This document shows positions 11,567 to 23,478 of a stretch of DNA of 64,000 bases, in pieces. This DNA comes from Calamus simplicifolius (taxonomy: Eukaryota > Streptophyta > Magnoliopsida > Arecales > Arecaceae): positions 62,001-126,000 of the forward strand of contig UESW01005049.1 of NCBI GenBank assembly GCA_900491605.1, in the 5' to 3' direction. Position 1 is the stretch's first letter; every line of letters begins with the position of its first letter. The notes below the pieces were generated by a model. It saw only the letters and a list, made by a program, of their open reading frames with translations. It had not been told where the DNA came from and made no database searches. The translations under genes and the position numbers were made by a program.

Positions 11567-13544
11567 TGTTGATCCCATATTGATTTTGATGAAACGCAAA
11601 ACAATTAAGTATTATGCTAATCAATTAAATATATGCTAATCAATTTAGTTATGTGCAAATCAATTTAATATTATGCTAATGATCTATCTATCAAATCAAT
11701 TTCAGGTTATTCATTATAAAACAATACACTTTGTCTATCCTAGGTGCACTGTAATTCATGATATAATGCAATTTATCTAACAAAATGACTTTCAGGATTA
11801 ATTATATTTGCATTGTTTTGAATTGGATTCAATTATCCTACAATCTCCTATTTATAACTCTATTGTCACCGGATTATATTTGTTCTCTATTGCCTTAGGA
11901 TTGGATGCATATTGCTTGAATCTCTGGTTACCAATCTTTGATTTGGAATACCAGATTCTGTTGCCTTTGGTTTAAATTCGGGTTGCCTTCGGTTGCCTTC
12001 GGTTTTAATTCAGTTGCATTCAGCTGCCTTCGAATTACTGGCTTATTCAGTTTGGATAAATCCTATGGCTAGTCCCTTGTATTTGAAGATTGTTGATTCC
12101 CTGGTTTTTTTATCTTGGTATACTAATTGATGGTTTTGGAATGCCAAACTTGAAAAGCTCTCTGCTGCTCCTTGTCATTCTTTTCGTTGGAATGCTAATG
12201 GTCAATGTTGGCATGCCAATTATTAAACGCTCTCTGGCTGTTGGTTTTTGGTAGCAAGATTGGGATGCCATCCTTTTCATTAGAATGCCAATTTGGGATT
12301 TCTGGTATACTATTTTTTTTTTTAATCAATCGGCTGCCTTCGTTTGGAATGAATCTTGGAATACCAATTTTATAATTTTGGAATGTCGATTTCCTTGAGT
12401 TGGTACGCCATCTCTTTCACTCTCTCTGCCGGCTGCTTGTTTCAAAAATTGGAATGCCGATTTTTGGAATTTGGAATGTCATCTTTTTCACTCTCTCTGT
12501 CGGCTGCTTATTTCAAAAATTGGAATGTCGATTTTCGGAATTTGGAATGCCATCTTTTTCACTCTCTCTGCTAGCTCTCTATTCAAAATTTGGAATGCCG
12601 ATTTTCAAGATTCGGAATGCCATGTTTTTGAAACTCTCGGATGGTTCTATGTTTCACATTGTTGGAATTCCAATTTTTATTCTTTGGAATGCTATTTCCT
12701 TGGAATCTCTTGGCTGGACTCCTTCCTCTCACAGTGGCTCTATTTTTGATGTTCTGGTTATAAATAGTGATCATGAACAGTGTTTTAAAAAGAGGAAGAA
12801 GGAAGAAAGAAAAAGAAAAAGATAGATTGAAAAATATTGATTGAGAGAAAAATCATTTGAAAGAGAGATTTGTTTGAGGTTTGTTGAATCTTTGTTTTGA
12901 TTATTTGTTCAACAACTGGAGCTCATTTATTGCTGGTTCTTCAAGTGGTCTTCAAGCTTCATCTACTTTAATTGAAGAGCATTCAAAGTCACCTCAAAAA
13001 GCTTCCTCTATGCTGCTGCGTTCATTAAAGAAAGAAGCTACTTCGGCTTTAGCTCTTCAAGTTGATAAGTACATTTATTGCTCTAAATCTGCTCATATCT
13101 AGGAGCATTTATTGTATTAAACATTCTATTACTTGTGCCTTGGTTTATTTCACAGTTGTGAAACGTGGTTGGATAGAGGTTTACCCGGTTTGATTTGTAA
13201 GGTCCCCTTGTACCCGTAAACAAGAAGACTAGCTTGGAGGGCTAGTGTGTAAGGCTTGATTGCTTGTGCCCGTAAATAAGTTTGCTAGCCAGTTAGGCTA
13301 GTGGTGACTAGTGAAATTCTCAAGGTGTTCTTGGAGAGTGGATGTAGGTGCAAGGTTGGCACCGAACCACTATAAACATTGTGTGTTTGACTGTGTTTCT
13401 TTTTCTGCAATTGATTGTGTATTAGACGCACCTCACACCACGATAATTAATTATGAAAGAATATAGGTGCACATACTTGATAACCAATTAATTTTTATGA
13501 AACCCAATTCATCCCCTCTCTTGGGTTGCTAGATATGAGCAATA
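11567..13544 (+). repeat. Family-B LTR shared by B1 (3') and B2 (5')
   Basis: It begins TGTTGATCCC after the polypurine tract and ends at a mutated GAGCAATA, where the intact copy at 45105-45114 has TGGGCAACA. Length is 1978 bases. It is rich in TTGGAATGCC units. Between about 12400 and 12620 three to four tandem copies of a roughly 75-base subrepeat (TTGGAATGCC, then CACTCTCTCTG and CGGCTGCTTGTTTC) are visible. A TATA box TTATAAATAG lies at 12758-12767. ORFs in this region are not real genes. Confidence 0.9.
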
Positions 13545-13546
13545 AG

Positions 13547-13558
13547 TGGTATCAGAGC
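13547..13558 (+). other. B2 primer-binding site (initiator Met tRNA)
   Basis: TGGTATCAGAGC lies two bases after the LTR end, complementary to initiator Met tRNA. Confidence 0.92.
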
Positions 13559-13603
13559 AGGTGCTCTTGTTGTTAAGCCCTAAAAAGCTTGGAGCTAAAG
13601 ATT

Positions 13604-15155
13604 ATGACAACCTTGTTGAGTGAGGGATAATCCACTAATAGGCCACCATTATTTAATGGCACAAATTATGGTTATTGAAAAGCTGAAATAAAATTTTCAT
13701 TCAAGCACTTGACTATGAACTATGGAATATCATAGTAAATGGTCCTCACACACCCACAACTAGACTAGATAACATGGTGATTCCTAAACCGGAAATGGAA
13801 TGGGATGAACATGATAAAAAGTTGGCTTAGCTCAACGCTAAAGCCCTGAATGTTTTATATTGCTTATTGGATGCTAATGAATTCAATCGCATATCTACTT
13901 GTTTATCTGCTAAAGAAATTTGGGATAGATTAGAAGTTACCCATGAGAGTACTAATCAAGTGAAATAATCTAAAATTAATATGCTTGTCCATAAATATGA
14001 ATTATTTAAGATGGATGCTAGTGAATCAATGTCTGAAATGTTTACTAGATTTACCGACATTATAAATGAACTTAAAAGTCTTGGTAAATCATATACTAAT
14101 GCTGATCTTGTGAGGAAGGTATTGCGATCTTTGCCTAGGTCTTGGGAGGCCAAAGTCACTGCTATTCAAGAGGCAAAGGACCTTAATGTTTTACCCCTAG
14201 AAGAATTGTTGGGATCCTTAATGACTCATGAGCTTCAAATCAAACAACACACTGATGAGGACGAGTCTAAGAAAAAAGGACTATGGCTCTTAAAATTTCT
14301 AAACTAAAGGAAGAGTCAGATGAATCTGAGGATGATAGTGATGATGAGGACATGGCCCTCATTACTAGAAAATTTAGGAGATTCATGAAAAGAAGAAAGT
14401 TCAGAGGAAAAAGGAAACCATTTACAAAAGAAGATGAGAATAAAGAAAAGGAAAAAGAAATTATCTGTTATGAATGCAAGAAGGCAGGACACTTTAAATC
14501 GGAATGTCCACAACTAAAGAAAGGTCCCAAGAAATTTAAGAAAAAGGCAATGATGGCTACATGGAGTGATTCTAAAAGTTTCAGCTCCGAAGGAGAAGAA
14601 AAGAATGAAGTGGCCAATCTTTGCTTCATGGCGGACAACAAGGAGGTAAGTCCAAGTTTTCTTGATGATTTTTCATTTGAATAATTGCATGGTGCATTCT
14701 ATAAGTTAGTTTATGATTTTGCTAACCTTAGTTCCAAAAATAAGGATTTGAAAAATCAAATGCAAAACCTAGTTTTAAAAAATAATAGATATATTGAAGA
14801 AAATGAATTTTTGAAGAAAGAAAACAAGGATTTGAAAAATAAAGTTGACAGACTTAAACCTATAGTTGATAAATTCACATTAAGTTCTTTAAAATTAAAT
14901 ATGATTTTGATAGCCAAAAAGCTATTTTTGATAGAGCAGGATTAGGATATAATCCTCTTAGAAAATAAAAATCTTTAAAAAATATTTTCATACATGATGG
15001 TCAATCATCTAATATTGCCTGTTTTAAAATATGGTTTAAAGGGACATAAGTCCTATGCATGTGACAGTATCAAAAAGGTATGGATTCCAAAAGGAACCAT
15101 TTTATCTAACCCCAAAGGACCCAAGAAGGCTTGGGTACCTAAGAGCAAGACGTGA
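13604..15155 (+). pseudogene. gag: B2 gag, degenerate
   Basis: It starts at ATG 13604 but meets a TAA after eight codons and several more stops up to about 13970. The conserved gag core is open at 13981-14307 (LVRKVLRSLPRSWEAKVTAIQEAKDL). An acidic and basic stretch leads to an intact first zinc knuckle CYECKKAGHFKSEC near 14467. A TAA at 14682 lies just after the predicted splice donor. A coiled-coil segment follows (14685-14945). The second knuckle near 15022 has lost a Cys and is frameshifted. The frame ends at TGA 15153-15155, before pol in another frame. Confidence 0.85.
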
Positions 15156-15169
15156 CATTATGTTTGCAG
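14646..15169 (+). other. B2 predicted intron across gag/pol junction (524 bases)
   Basis: The donor is GAG|GTAAGT (GT at 14646), a full consensus, in phase 0 of the gag frame right after the zinc-knuckle region. The acceptor is TTATGTTTGCAG|GTG, ending at 15169, in phase 0 of pol. The length is not a multiple of 3, so removal changes frame and joins gag to protease in frame. Position and phase match E1, C and D although the sequences have diverged. Splicing is not proven. Confidence 0.55.
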
Positions 15170-16609
15170 GTGTGTCTTGCAACCCATGGATCTAAACGAA
15201 AATGGTATTTTGATAGCGGGTGTTTAAGGCACATGACCGGTGATGAATCACAGTTCATCACTTTAGAAGCTAATGTTGGAGGGATAGTCACCTTTGGAGA
15301 TAATGGCCAAGGTAAAATCATTGGCATTGGTAAAATTGATGTCACCCCTCATGCATGTGTTGAAAATGTCTTGTTAGTTAATGGTTTAAAGCATAACTTG
15401 TTAAGTATTAGTCAATTATGTGACAAAGGTTTCAAAGTGATTTTTGAATCATCTGTTTGCATTGTTTCAAATCATGCTGATAATTGCATGAAACTTATTG
15501 GTCACAGGCATGGAAATGTTTATACTATTGATCTGAATGATTTAAATGACCTTGACTTTGATTGTTTAGTTGATATGAATGTTAAAATTGCTAAATCAAG
15601 TTGGTTATGGCATCGTAGACTTGCACATGTTAGCATGGATCTTCTTTCAAAACTACTTAAAAGGATTTAGTCAAAGGTTTACCAAAATTAATTTTGAAAA
15701 AGATAAAATTTGTGATGCATGTCAACTAGGAAACAAACTAGAGTTTTATTTAAATCTAAAAATATGATTTCAACCAATAGACCATTAGAATTACTACATA
15801 TGGATTTATTCGGACCAACTAGAACTACAAGTTTAGGAGAAAAAAGTTACGGTTTTGTAATTATCGATGATTTCTCTCGATTTACTTGGTTTTATTTTTA
15901 GCTAAAAAAGATGAAGCATTTTCTGCATTTCAAAACTTATTTAAAAAGATTACAAATGAAAAGGGAGTTTCAGTTTTGTCGATTCGAAGTGACCACGGAA
16001 AGAATTTGAAAATCAGTTCTTTGAAAGTTTTTGCAATGAGCATGGCATTAATTATAATTTTTTTGCACCTAGAATACCTCAGTAAAATGGAGTTGTAGAA
16101 AGAAAAAATCGAACCTTAGAAGAAATGGCCCGTACCATGTTGTATGAGAGCAATCTTCCAAAGTACTTTTGGGCAGAAGCAATCAACACCTCATGTTACA
16201 TTTTAAACCGAGCCTTAATTAGACCTATTTTGAAAAAGACCCCTTATGAGCTTTACAAGGATCGAAAACCCAACATTTCATATTTTTGTGTTTTTGGATG
16301 TTGATGTTTTATATTGAATAATGAAAAATCAAATCTTGATAAGTTTGATCCAAAATCTGATGAAGGTATTTTTCTTGGTTACTCTTCTTCTAGTAGAGCC
16401 TACAGAGTTTTCAATAGAAATACTTTAGTAATAGAAGAGTTAATTCATGTTTCTTTTGATGAAACTAATGATCTTCCAATAAAGGAGAGAAAGGCTATTG
16501 ATGATGCAGGAGAAATTGAAAATCAAGTAAAGAAATTACTTTGGAGGAAAAAGAAGACGCAAATGTTCAAACCAATCAAGAAGAGGTAAATCATGAAGAA
16601 ACACAAGGT

Positions 16610-17810
16610 AATCATGGTGCGAACACCAGGCTCAGGAAGAGGCTTCAACAACTTCAACTGGATTCTTTATGGATGGAAGATTGAATTAAGTTTTAGTCCT
16701 GTATTTATTTTCTATTTGAGCAATTTTATTTCAATTGACTGTATTTGTTTGATTGAGTCTTGTTTAAGTTCTTTATTGTAATTGAGTCAAAAGGAGTCCA
16801 GCCCAAAAACTCGATCTGGTTCAGCACAAGAAGAATGGGTCCATGGTCATGAAGTCACCAACATTGAAGCCATATCATCACGCCACATCAACAAGGAATG
16901 TCGCTCAATGAATAGAAAGATTTTGAATTAAGTCAAAGTCTCCACAACCACCTCCTCTTATCATGGGACGCCCCACATTCTCCTCTTCGCACGTCTCCTC
17001 TTGGAAACCACCTCCATATATCAAGGGACGTCCATATTGGAAACTACCTTCATAAATCATGGGATGCCCACATTGACATCCATATTGGAAGCTGCCTCCA
17101 TAAATCATGGGATGCCCACATTGGAAACCGCCTCCACAAATCATGGGATGTACCACATTCTTCTCTTCCCTGTTCGAGATCTTCTTCCTCTAATGATAAT
17201 ATGGTGTAAGTGCTTGGTAGTCTATAAAAAGGGCTCCTAGCTTTTTGTAAAAGAGGATTAATGAAGTTTTCTTGAGAAAATCCTCTGCTTGTTAGATGGG
17301 TCCTCTGTGAGAGGGTAGGCGTGAGGCCTAGTGTCTATTTATATCGTCCACATTTTATCCTCCTTTCCCCACTTTGCTTCGAGCCCATTTTCAACCGATC
17401 AAGGATCCTCGGCTTCCATGGTTCCAAAGTTGCAGGTTGTTCCCACCATGAATCAAGGTACAAAATCTTACAATATGGTGGAATCCCTTGTCATCCTCAA
17501 GTTCCTTCCCTGAGTGCATCGATTTTACTTGAGTTTATTAATTGCTGGGAGAACCCTCTTTAAAATCCTTTTAAATCTGTAATTATTAGATTTACTTAGC
17601 CCTAATCTGAGTTGTTTCTTAACCACAACGATCCGCTTCTTTATTACTTTGTTTAAATTTTAAATTCAAACTTTGTTTAATCTTCTAAGTCCCCTCCATA
17701 AAATTTTAGTTCTTAAACAATGAGTGAATGCATGTGTTATTTCACTTAATCGTTCATTTAATCTTTACTAATTCTATTAGAAATACATCCCACGTCGGTT
17801 GTCCCACATC
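16610..17810 (+). mobile_element. LTR-like insertion inside B2 pol (boundaries not resolved)
   Basis: Copia coding homology stops after about 16600 and resumes at about 17820. The interval opens with NTRLRKRLQQLQ in frame, reminiscent of the C terminus of Ty3/gypsy pol. It then has a minisatellite (16941-17160), a TATA box CTATAAAAAGGG at about 17222, and no further coding. I read it as the 3' end or LTR of another retroelement. A possible imperfect duplication (TCAAC near 16655, TCAAA near 17808) is weak. Confidence 0.4.
16941..17160. repeat. 36-bp minisatellite in the B2 pol insertion
   Basis: TCATGGGATG-type cores occur at 16961, 17021 (variant), 17057, 17105 and 17141, separated by 60, 36, 48 and 36 bases, with CACATTGGAAAC and CCTCCA between them. 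The 12-codon period leaves an ORF on the minus strand that I do not regard as a gene. Confidence 0.8.
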
Positions 17811-19478
17811 AAATCATGACCTAGAAAAGGATTGGAGGTATGTACACAATCACCCTATGGAATTTATTATTGGTGATATCTCACATGGTATTAAAACTAG
17901 ATCTTCATTTAAAGATACTTATAATAACTTAGCATTTGTATCCCATATTGAACCTAAATGTCTTGAAGATCGTAAAGATGATATAGAATGGATTAATGCT
18001 ATGCATGAAGAATTAAATCAATTCGAAAGAAATAATGTATGGACGCTAGTTAATAGACCACATGATCATCCAATTATTGGTACTAAATGGGTATTTAGAA
18101 ACAAGTTGGATGAGCATGGTAATATAGTTAGAAACAAAGCTAGACTAGTAGTTAAAGGTTACTGTCAGGAAGAAGGAATTGATTTTGATGAAACTTATGC
18201 TCCTGTTGCTAGACTAGAAACCATAAGATTATTACTTGCTTTCGCATGCTTTATGAATTTTAAATTGTATCAAATGGATGTTAAAAGTGCTTTACTAAAT
18301 GGATATATTATTGAACAAGTGTTTGTCGAGCTACCGCCAGGATTTGAGAACCACTTGTTTCCAAACCATGTTTTCAAGTTGAACAAAGCATTGTATGGTT
18401 TGAAGCAAGCTCCTCGAGCATGGTATGAACGATTAAGCAAATTTTTGATTAGCAATAAATTCATTAGAGGAAATATTGATACAACACTTTTTATTAAAAG
18501 AAAAAATGATGATATGCTTATTGTCCAAATTTATGTTGATGACATCATTTTCGGTTCTACTAATGAAATACTATGTCAAGACTTTGCTAAGTTATGCATG
18601 GAGAGTTCGAGATGAGTATGATGGGAGAATTAAACTATTTTCTCGGACTACAAATCAAGCAGAGTGATGATGAAATCTTCATTTGCTAAAGCAAATATAT
18701 CAAAGAAATGTTAAAGAAATTTGGCATGGAGACTTCTAAGTATATCGGTACACCTATGAGCTCCTCTTGTAGACTAGACTTTTGTAATACTGATAAAAGT
18801 ATTGATTTGAAATTATAAAGAGGAATGCTAGGATCTTTATTGTATTTGACTGCTAGTAGGCCAGATATACTATTCAGTATATGCATGTGTGCTAGATATC
18901 AAGCTAACCCTAAGAAACCTCATTTATTAGTCGTTAAGAGAATATTTAAATATTTGAGTGGTTTAGTAAACTTAGGATTATGGTATGATAAACAATCTAG
19001 CATAGACTTAATAGGGTACACTGATTCAAATTTTGCAGGTTGTAAATTAGACAGAAAATCTACTAGTGGAACTTGCCAATTCCTATGTGTTAATTTAATC
19101 TCATGGTTTAGCAAGAAACAAATTTCAGTGGCACTGTCCATAGCTGAGGCTGAGTACATTGCGGCTAAAAGTTGTTGTACTCAAATCTTATGGATTAAAC
19201 AACAACTAGAAGATTATGGCATCAAACTTAAAAATATTTCAATAAAATGTGATAATGCTAGTGCTATCAATTTAATCAAAAATCCTATTCAACACTCTAG
19301 GACAAAACATATAGAGATTATGCATCATTTTATTAGGGATCATGTTAATAATGGTAATATTATGCTTGAGCATGTTTGTACTAATTTGCAGCTCGCTAAC
19401 ATTTTCACAAAACCCCTTGATGAATCAAAATTTAGTGAAATTAGAAGAGAGCTTGGTATACTTGACCCTTATATTTAA

Positions 19479-19924
19479 ATGTGGCATCATGATTGTTTAA
19501 TTTATATACTCACCTATACTTATCATGATTGCATGCATTTTATGTCATATGAATCATAACTGTTTGATCTTCATACTTCTTATTTTTTAATATTTTATTG
19601 GATAAATTTCAAATTATTTCGGATGATGAAATGAATGAACAGAATCTTTATTTGGCATTTTAATCGGTCTACCGATTTTCACACTTTGGCATTCTATCTT
19701 TTGTTAATCGGTCTCCTAACTTTCCTATCTTGGAGAATCAACTTTGCAAAGTTGGAATTCCAATGTTGAAGAAAGGAACCAGCTGCTACTTATTTCATCT
19801 TGCTTCCAATTTTTTTCTTTCCAAGCCGTGCTTCACCGATTTCTTCAAGTCCAAGCCAACCGGTCCTCTCCTTCTCTTCCATTTCTTCATTTCAACTTCA
19901 AATTCCATTGATTTCTTTGGGTCT
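19479..19924 (+). promoter_or_regulatory. B2 pol/env-like spacer with TTGGAATTCCAA palindrome
   Basis: Counterpart of 8710-9159, with the palindrome at 19752-19763, TTGGCATT-type elements around 19650-19690, and a pyrimidine-rich leader before ATG 19925. The palindrome and a GCTGCT block resemble the family-B LTR. A regulatory role is inferred. Confidence 0.4.
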
Positions 19925-21597
19925 ATGGCTCCGAATGGTAAATCTGTGCATGGATCTTCATCCCAAGGCATTAGTGAGTGCTCCCCCTCTAATCCTTCAA
20001 GCTTTCAATATATGATTAGACGATCTGTAGCTTTTGAAAAAATTATGGATTTTGAGTTTCTAGCTTCTGAAAAAAATTTCATTAGAGAAATCTAGCTTAT
20101 CAAGGATGGGAATACTTACTTAAAACAAACATACCCATTTACCCCGATCTTATTAAAATTTTCTATCATAACATTAGTTTTGGGAATGATAGAGTAACTT
20201 CAACTATTAATGGTGTCAAAATTGAATTTGATGAAACTTCTTTGAGTCAAATTTTGAACATTTCAAGTAATGATTCTGGTGATGATACTCTTGAAGATAG
20301 AAAGTTTAAATTAGAGATTGTTCTGGATATTGATGATGCTTCTAATATTGATCATGTTTTTGCTAAAGATCTGAATGCGGAAATGAGATTACTTCATAGT
20401 ATTATTTCCCGTTGTCTTACTTCTAGATGTGGTAGTTTTGATTATGTGAATGATCGTAACTTAACCTTCATGTATCATGTTATAACACAAACTCATCTAC
20501 ACCTGCCTAGAAAAATAATTTGTGTGATGAGAGAGGCTGTTAGTAGGTCTAGAGCTGCCCTACCCTATGGTCTGCTTCTTACCCATGTATTTAATCATTT
20601 CGATGTTAATGTTAGGGGTGAGAATGCCTACCACCTTAGCGATAATGATGTTTACAATGAACGTGTCTTAACTCGTATGGATTTTGCTAAGGTAGATGAC
20701 CTTTGGACTAGGAGTAAAGGAAAATTGCAAGAAAATCATGCACTTGTCCAGGGGGAGCAACCTATTGTGCCTCAGGAATTTTTCACTGAACATCTGAATT
20801 ACCCTTCTATTCCTGATGAAAATCATAATTATCCCTCTGATTCTAATTTACCTCAGAATTTTACTTCTATGTTTACTGATCAACCTACAAACTATACTTA
20901 CATGTTTGCCAAGCAAGGTTTTATGCCTTTGGATCCCAACCCTTCCATTAATATTAATCCATCTTTTGTTAGCAATCCTACTGCTAATCCGAATCCACCC
21001 AATGTTCCACCACCCGCTCAGAATCCTTTCCAACCAAGTCATCCTTTGGTTACCAAAATGGACCCTGATGACATGGAGACTTTGGTTCGTAGGATTTCTG
21101 ATGTTGTTTCTCTTGGTGGATCTGTCAATAGTTTATCTTCTTGTTCTTCTGATACTACCATTATTCCCCACATATCTTCAATATTCTCTACTCTAAATGA
21201 AATCAAATTAAGCCTATATGATTTACAACGCGGTGTGACCATCATTAAAGGAAAAGCTTTCAATTATGGTACTATGATGGACATTTCAAATTTCTTTGCT
21301 GAGCTAGGCAAGCTGAGAAAGGATGTGAACACTTTGTTGGATAGTACTGGCATTGCAAGTAATGAGATGTCTTCCTTTAGATTGGAAACTATCAAGGCCC
21401 AGTGTGCTCTTGATAATCATTCTAAGCTCATTAATGAATGCCACAATATGCAACAAGAAATTCAAACTTTTATATCTCAGTTGTCTCTTAATGTTGAAGA
21501 CCCCACTCGCCGTCCTACCCCTCATTTGAGATCATCTCACCCTTCCAGACATGCTTGTGGATCTTCTTCGTCGTCTCATGTTGACATCATAGATTGA
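19925..21597 (+). pseudogene. B2 env-like (post-pol) ORF, one frameshift
   Basis: It starts MAPNGKS at ATG 19925. A single-base loss near 20090 (B1 has one more A) shifts the frame. From 20242 the frame is open for 451 codons to TGA 21595-21597. Features are an N-terminal block (EFLASE), the shared core LLHSIISRCL / LPYGLLLTHVFNHF / RVLTRMDFAKV, a Pro/Asn-rich linker around 20800-21050 and a C-terminal helical, coiled-coil-like stretch, ending Ser/His-rich then DIID. It is the best preserved extra ORF here. No convincing signal peptide or membrane segment was seen. The family resembles the plant transposon protein domain; function unknown. Confidence 0.78.
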
Positions 21598-22316
21598 TGT
21601 TGCTTCTGGACTTCTGCATTTGCTGCTCCTACCCTTATTATTTCTATCATTTTGGAATTATTTTGTTTTGAAACTATCTTTTTTATTATGTCTGTATGAA
21701 TTGTATAACTGCTACTTATTATTGTGGACCAATTTGTGTATTGGCTTGTAAGTTATAATTGACTGGTTTGTATGGTTTGTAAGATTTGTTTAATTTTATC
21801 TGCACTTTACAATATCTGCTTAATATTGAAAATTCTGTTAATTGTTATACCTCATTCATTCCATTGAAGAAAAGACATACAGTGATAGATGCAAACTCTT
21901 TCACCTTCTTTTTGATTAATGACAAAAAGGGAGAGAAATGGAAAGCGTTTTTGCACTTTAATCATGGAAAGCATACATTTTGTTTTTAAAAGCATTTTTG
22001 CACTTCATAATCATGGAAAAATAGAAAACACACATGTTTTTGAAAAATAGAATGGGAAAAATGGAATGTGTACACTTCACTAGTCAAATTGAACCTTTTT
22101 GAAAACTTCATTGATTCAAAACCTGAGGGGGAGTTATGCAATATAATTTTAAAATATCATATTTTAAATGTTCTAGAAATTTAAGGTTTTGGCACGTTAC
22201 ACATACATTTTGGCACGTATTGTCTTATGCTTCAGAGTTGCAAGGAATGCCTTAATTGAATTACTTATTTCTTATCAAATTCTTAATGGTTTTGTCATCA
22301 TCAAAAAGGGAAAGAT
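21598..22316 (+). other. B2 3' untranslated region with polypurine tracts
   Basis: Counterpart of 10834-11566, slightly shorter through loss of an internal repeat around 21960-22030. Purine tracts lie at about 21925-21940 and 22125-22132, and at the LTR border (22304-22316, AAAAAGGGAAAGAT; weakened from five to three G). No gene is seen. Confidence 0.7.
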
Positions 22317-23478
22317 TGTTGATCCCATATTAATTTTGATGAAATGCAAAACAATTAAGTATTATGCTAATCAATTAAATATTGTGCTAATCAATTTAGT
22401 TATGTGCAAATCAATTTAATATTGTGCTAATGATCTATCTGTCAAATCAATTTTGAGTTATTCATTATGGAACAGTACACTTTGTCTATCCTAGATACAT
22501 TGTAATTCATGATATAATGCTATTTATCTGACAAAATGACTTTCAGGATTAATTATATTTGTATTGTCTTGAATTGGATTCAATTATCCTACAAGCTCCT
22601 ATTTATAACTCTATTATCATCAGATTATATTTATTCTCTATTGCCTTAGGATTGGATGCATATTGCTTGAATCTCGGGTTACCAATCTTTGATTTGGAAT
22701 ACCAAATTCTGTTGCCTTCGGTTTAACTTCAGGTTGCCTTCGGTTTAAATTCGGTTGCCTTCGGATTACTGGCTTATTCAGTTTGTATAAATCCTATGGC
22801 TAGTTCCTTGTATTTGAAGATTATCGATTCCCTCGTTTTTTTTATCTTGGTATATTAATTGATGGTTTTGGAATGCCAATCTTGAAAATCTCTCTGCCGC
22901 TCCCTGTCATTCTTTTCTTTGGAATGGTAATGGTCAATGTTGGCATGCCAATTTTTTAACCCTCTCTGGTTGTTGGTTTTTGGTAGTAAGATTGGGATTC
23001 CATCCTTTTCATTAGAATGCTAATTTGGGATTTCTGGTATACTAGTTTTTTTTTTTTTTTGAATCAATTGGCTGCCTTTGTTTGGAATGAATCTTGGAAT
23101 TCCGATTTTATAATTTTGGAATGTCAATTTCCTTGAGTTGGTACACCATCTCTTTCACTCTCTCCGTCGGCTGCTTGTTTCTAAAATTGGAATGCCGATT
23201 TTCGGAATTTGGAATGCCATCTTTTTCACTCTCTCTGTCGGCTGCTTGTTTCAAAAATTGGAATGCCAATTTTCGGAATTTGGAATGCCATCTTTTTCAC
23301 TCTCTCTGCTTGCTCTCTATTTAAAATTCTGGAATGCCGATTTTCAAGATTCGGAATGCCATGTTTTTGAAACTCTCAACTGGTTCTATGTTTCACATTG
23401 TTGGAATTTCGATTTTTTATTTTGGAATGCTATTTCCTTGGAATCTCTTGGCCGGACTCCTTTCTCTCACAACGACTC
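22317..23478 (+). repeat. B2 3' LTR, left part
   Basis: It begins TGTTGATCCC and matches 11567 to about 12740 of the 5' LTR, including the TTGGAATGCC subrepeats (23140-23340). It is cut at AACGACTC by the insertion of D. The intact LTR copy has GTGGCTC here. Confidence 0.92.

Larger units (their letters stand above)
7223..13544 (+). mobile_element. B1: family-B Sirevirus-like copia element, 5' part removed from view by E1
   Basis: Visible parts are the pol 3' half, a spacer, the env-like ORF, polypurine tracts and the LTR at 11567-13544, which is also the 5' LTR of B2. Coding homology with B2 begins at 7226-7230 (matching 17998 onward). The missing 5' portion probably lies left of E1, outside the window. 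B1 and B2 are very similar and share nonsense mutations. Confidence 0.85.
15170..19478 (+). pseudogene. pol: B2 pol, interrupted by an inserted element
   Basis: Protease with YFDSGC near 15210 and a pre-integrase/integrase zinc region (LWHRRLAH near 15610, CDACQLG near 15715, then frameshifts). Integrase core: HMDLFGP near 15800, IRSDHG near 15985, then VVERKNRT with a stop just before it. It continues to FDETND near 16460. Coding homology is then lost until DWRYVHNHP at about 17835. Reverse transcriptase has QMDVKSALLNG, LYGLKQAPRAWYER and YVDD near 18535, with a frameshift near 18595. TAA stops near 18688 and 18816 are shared with B1. RNase H is open at 18825-19478. Confidence 0.9.

Noticed and set aside
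12356..12825. Overlapping plus-strand ORFs in the family-B LTR
   Set aside because: Created by the tandem TTGGAATGCC subrepeats being open in three frames; no homology and inside an LTR.
16905..17156. Minus-strand ORF with repeated GHPMIYGGSFQYG
   Set aside because: A by-product of a 36-bp (12-codon) minisatellite; no start context or conserved partner.
17770..17810. Start of a copia LTR (TATTAGAAATACATCCCAC, then CCCACATC)
   Set aside because: It resembles some copia LTR 5' ends, but pol coding resumes within about 30 bases, so at most a fragment; not supported as a separate feature.
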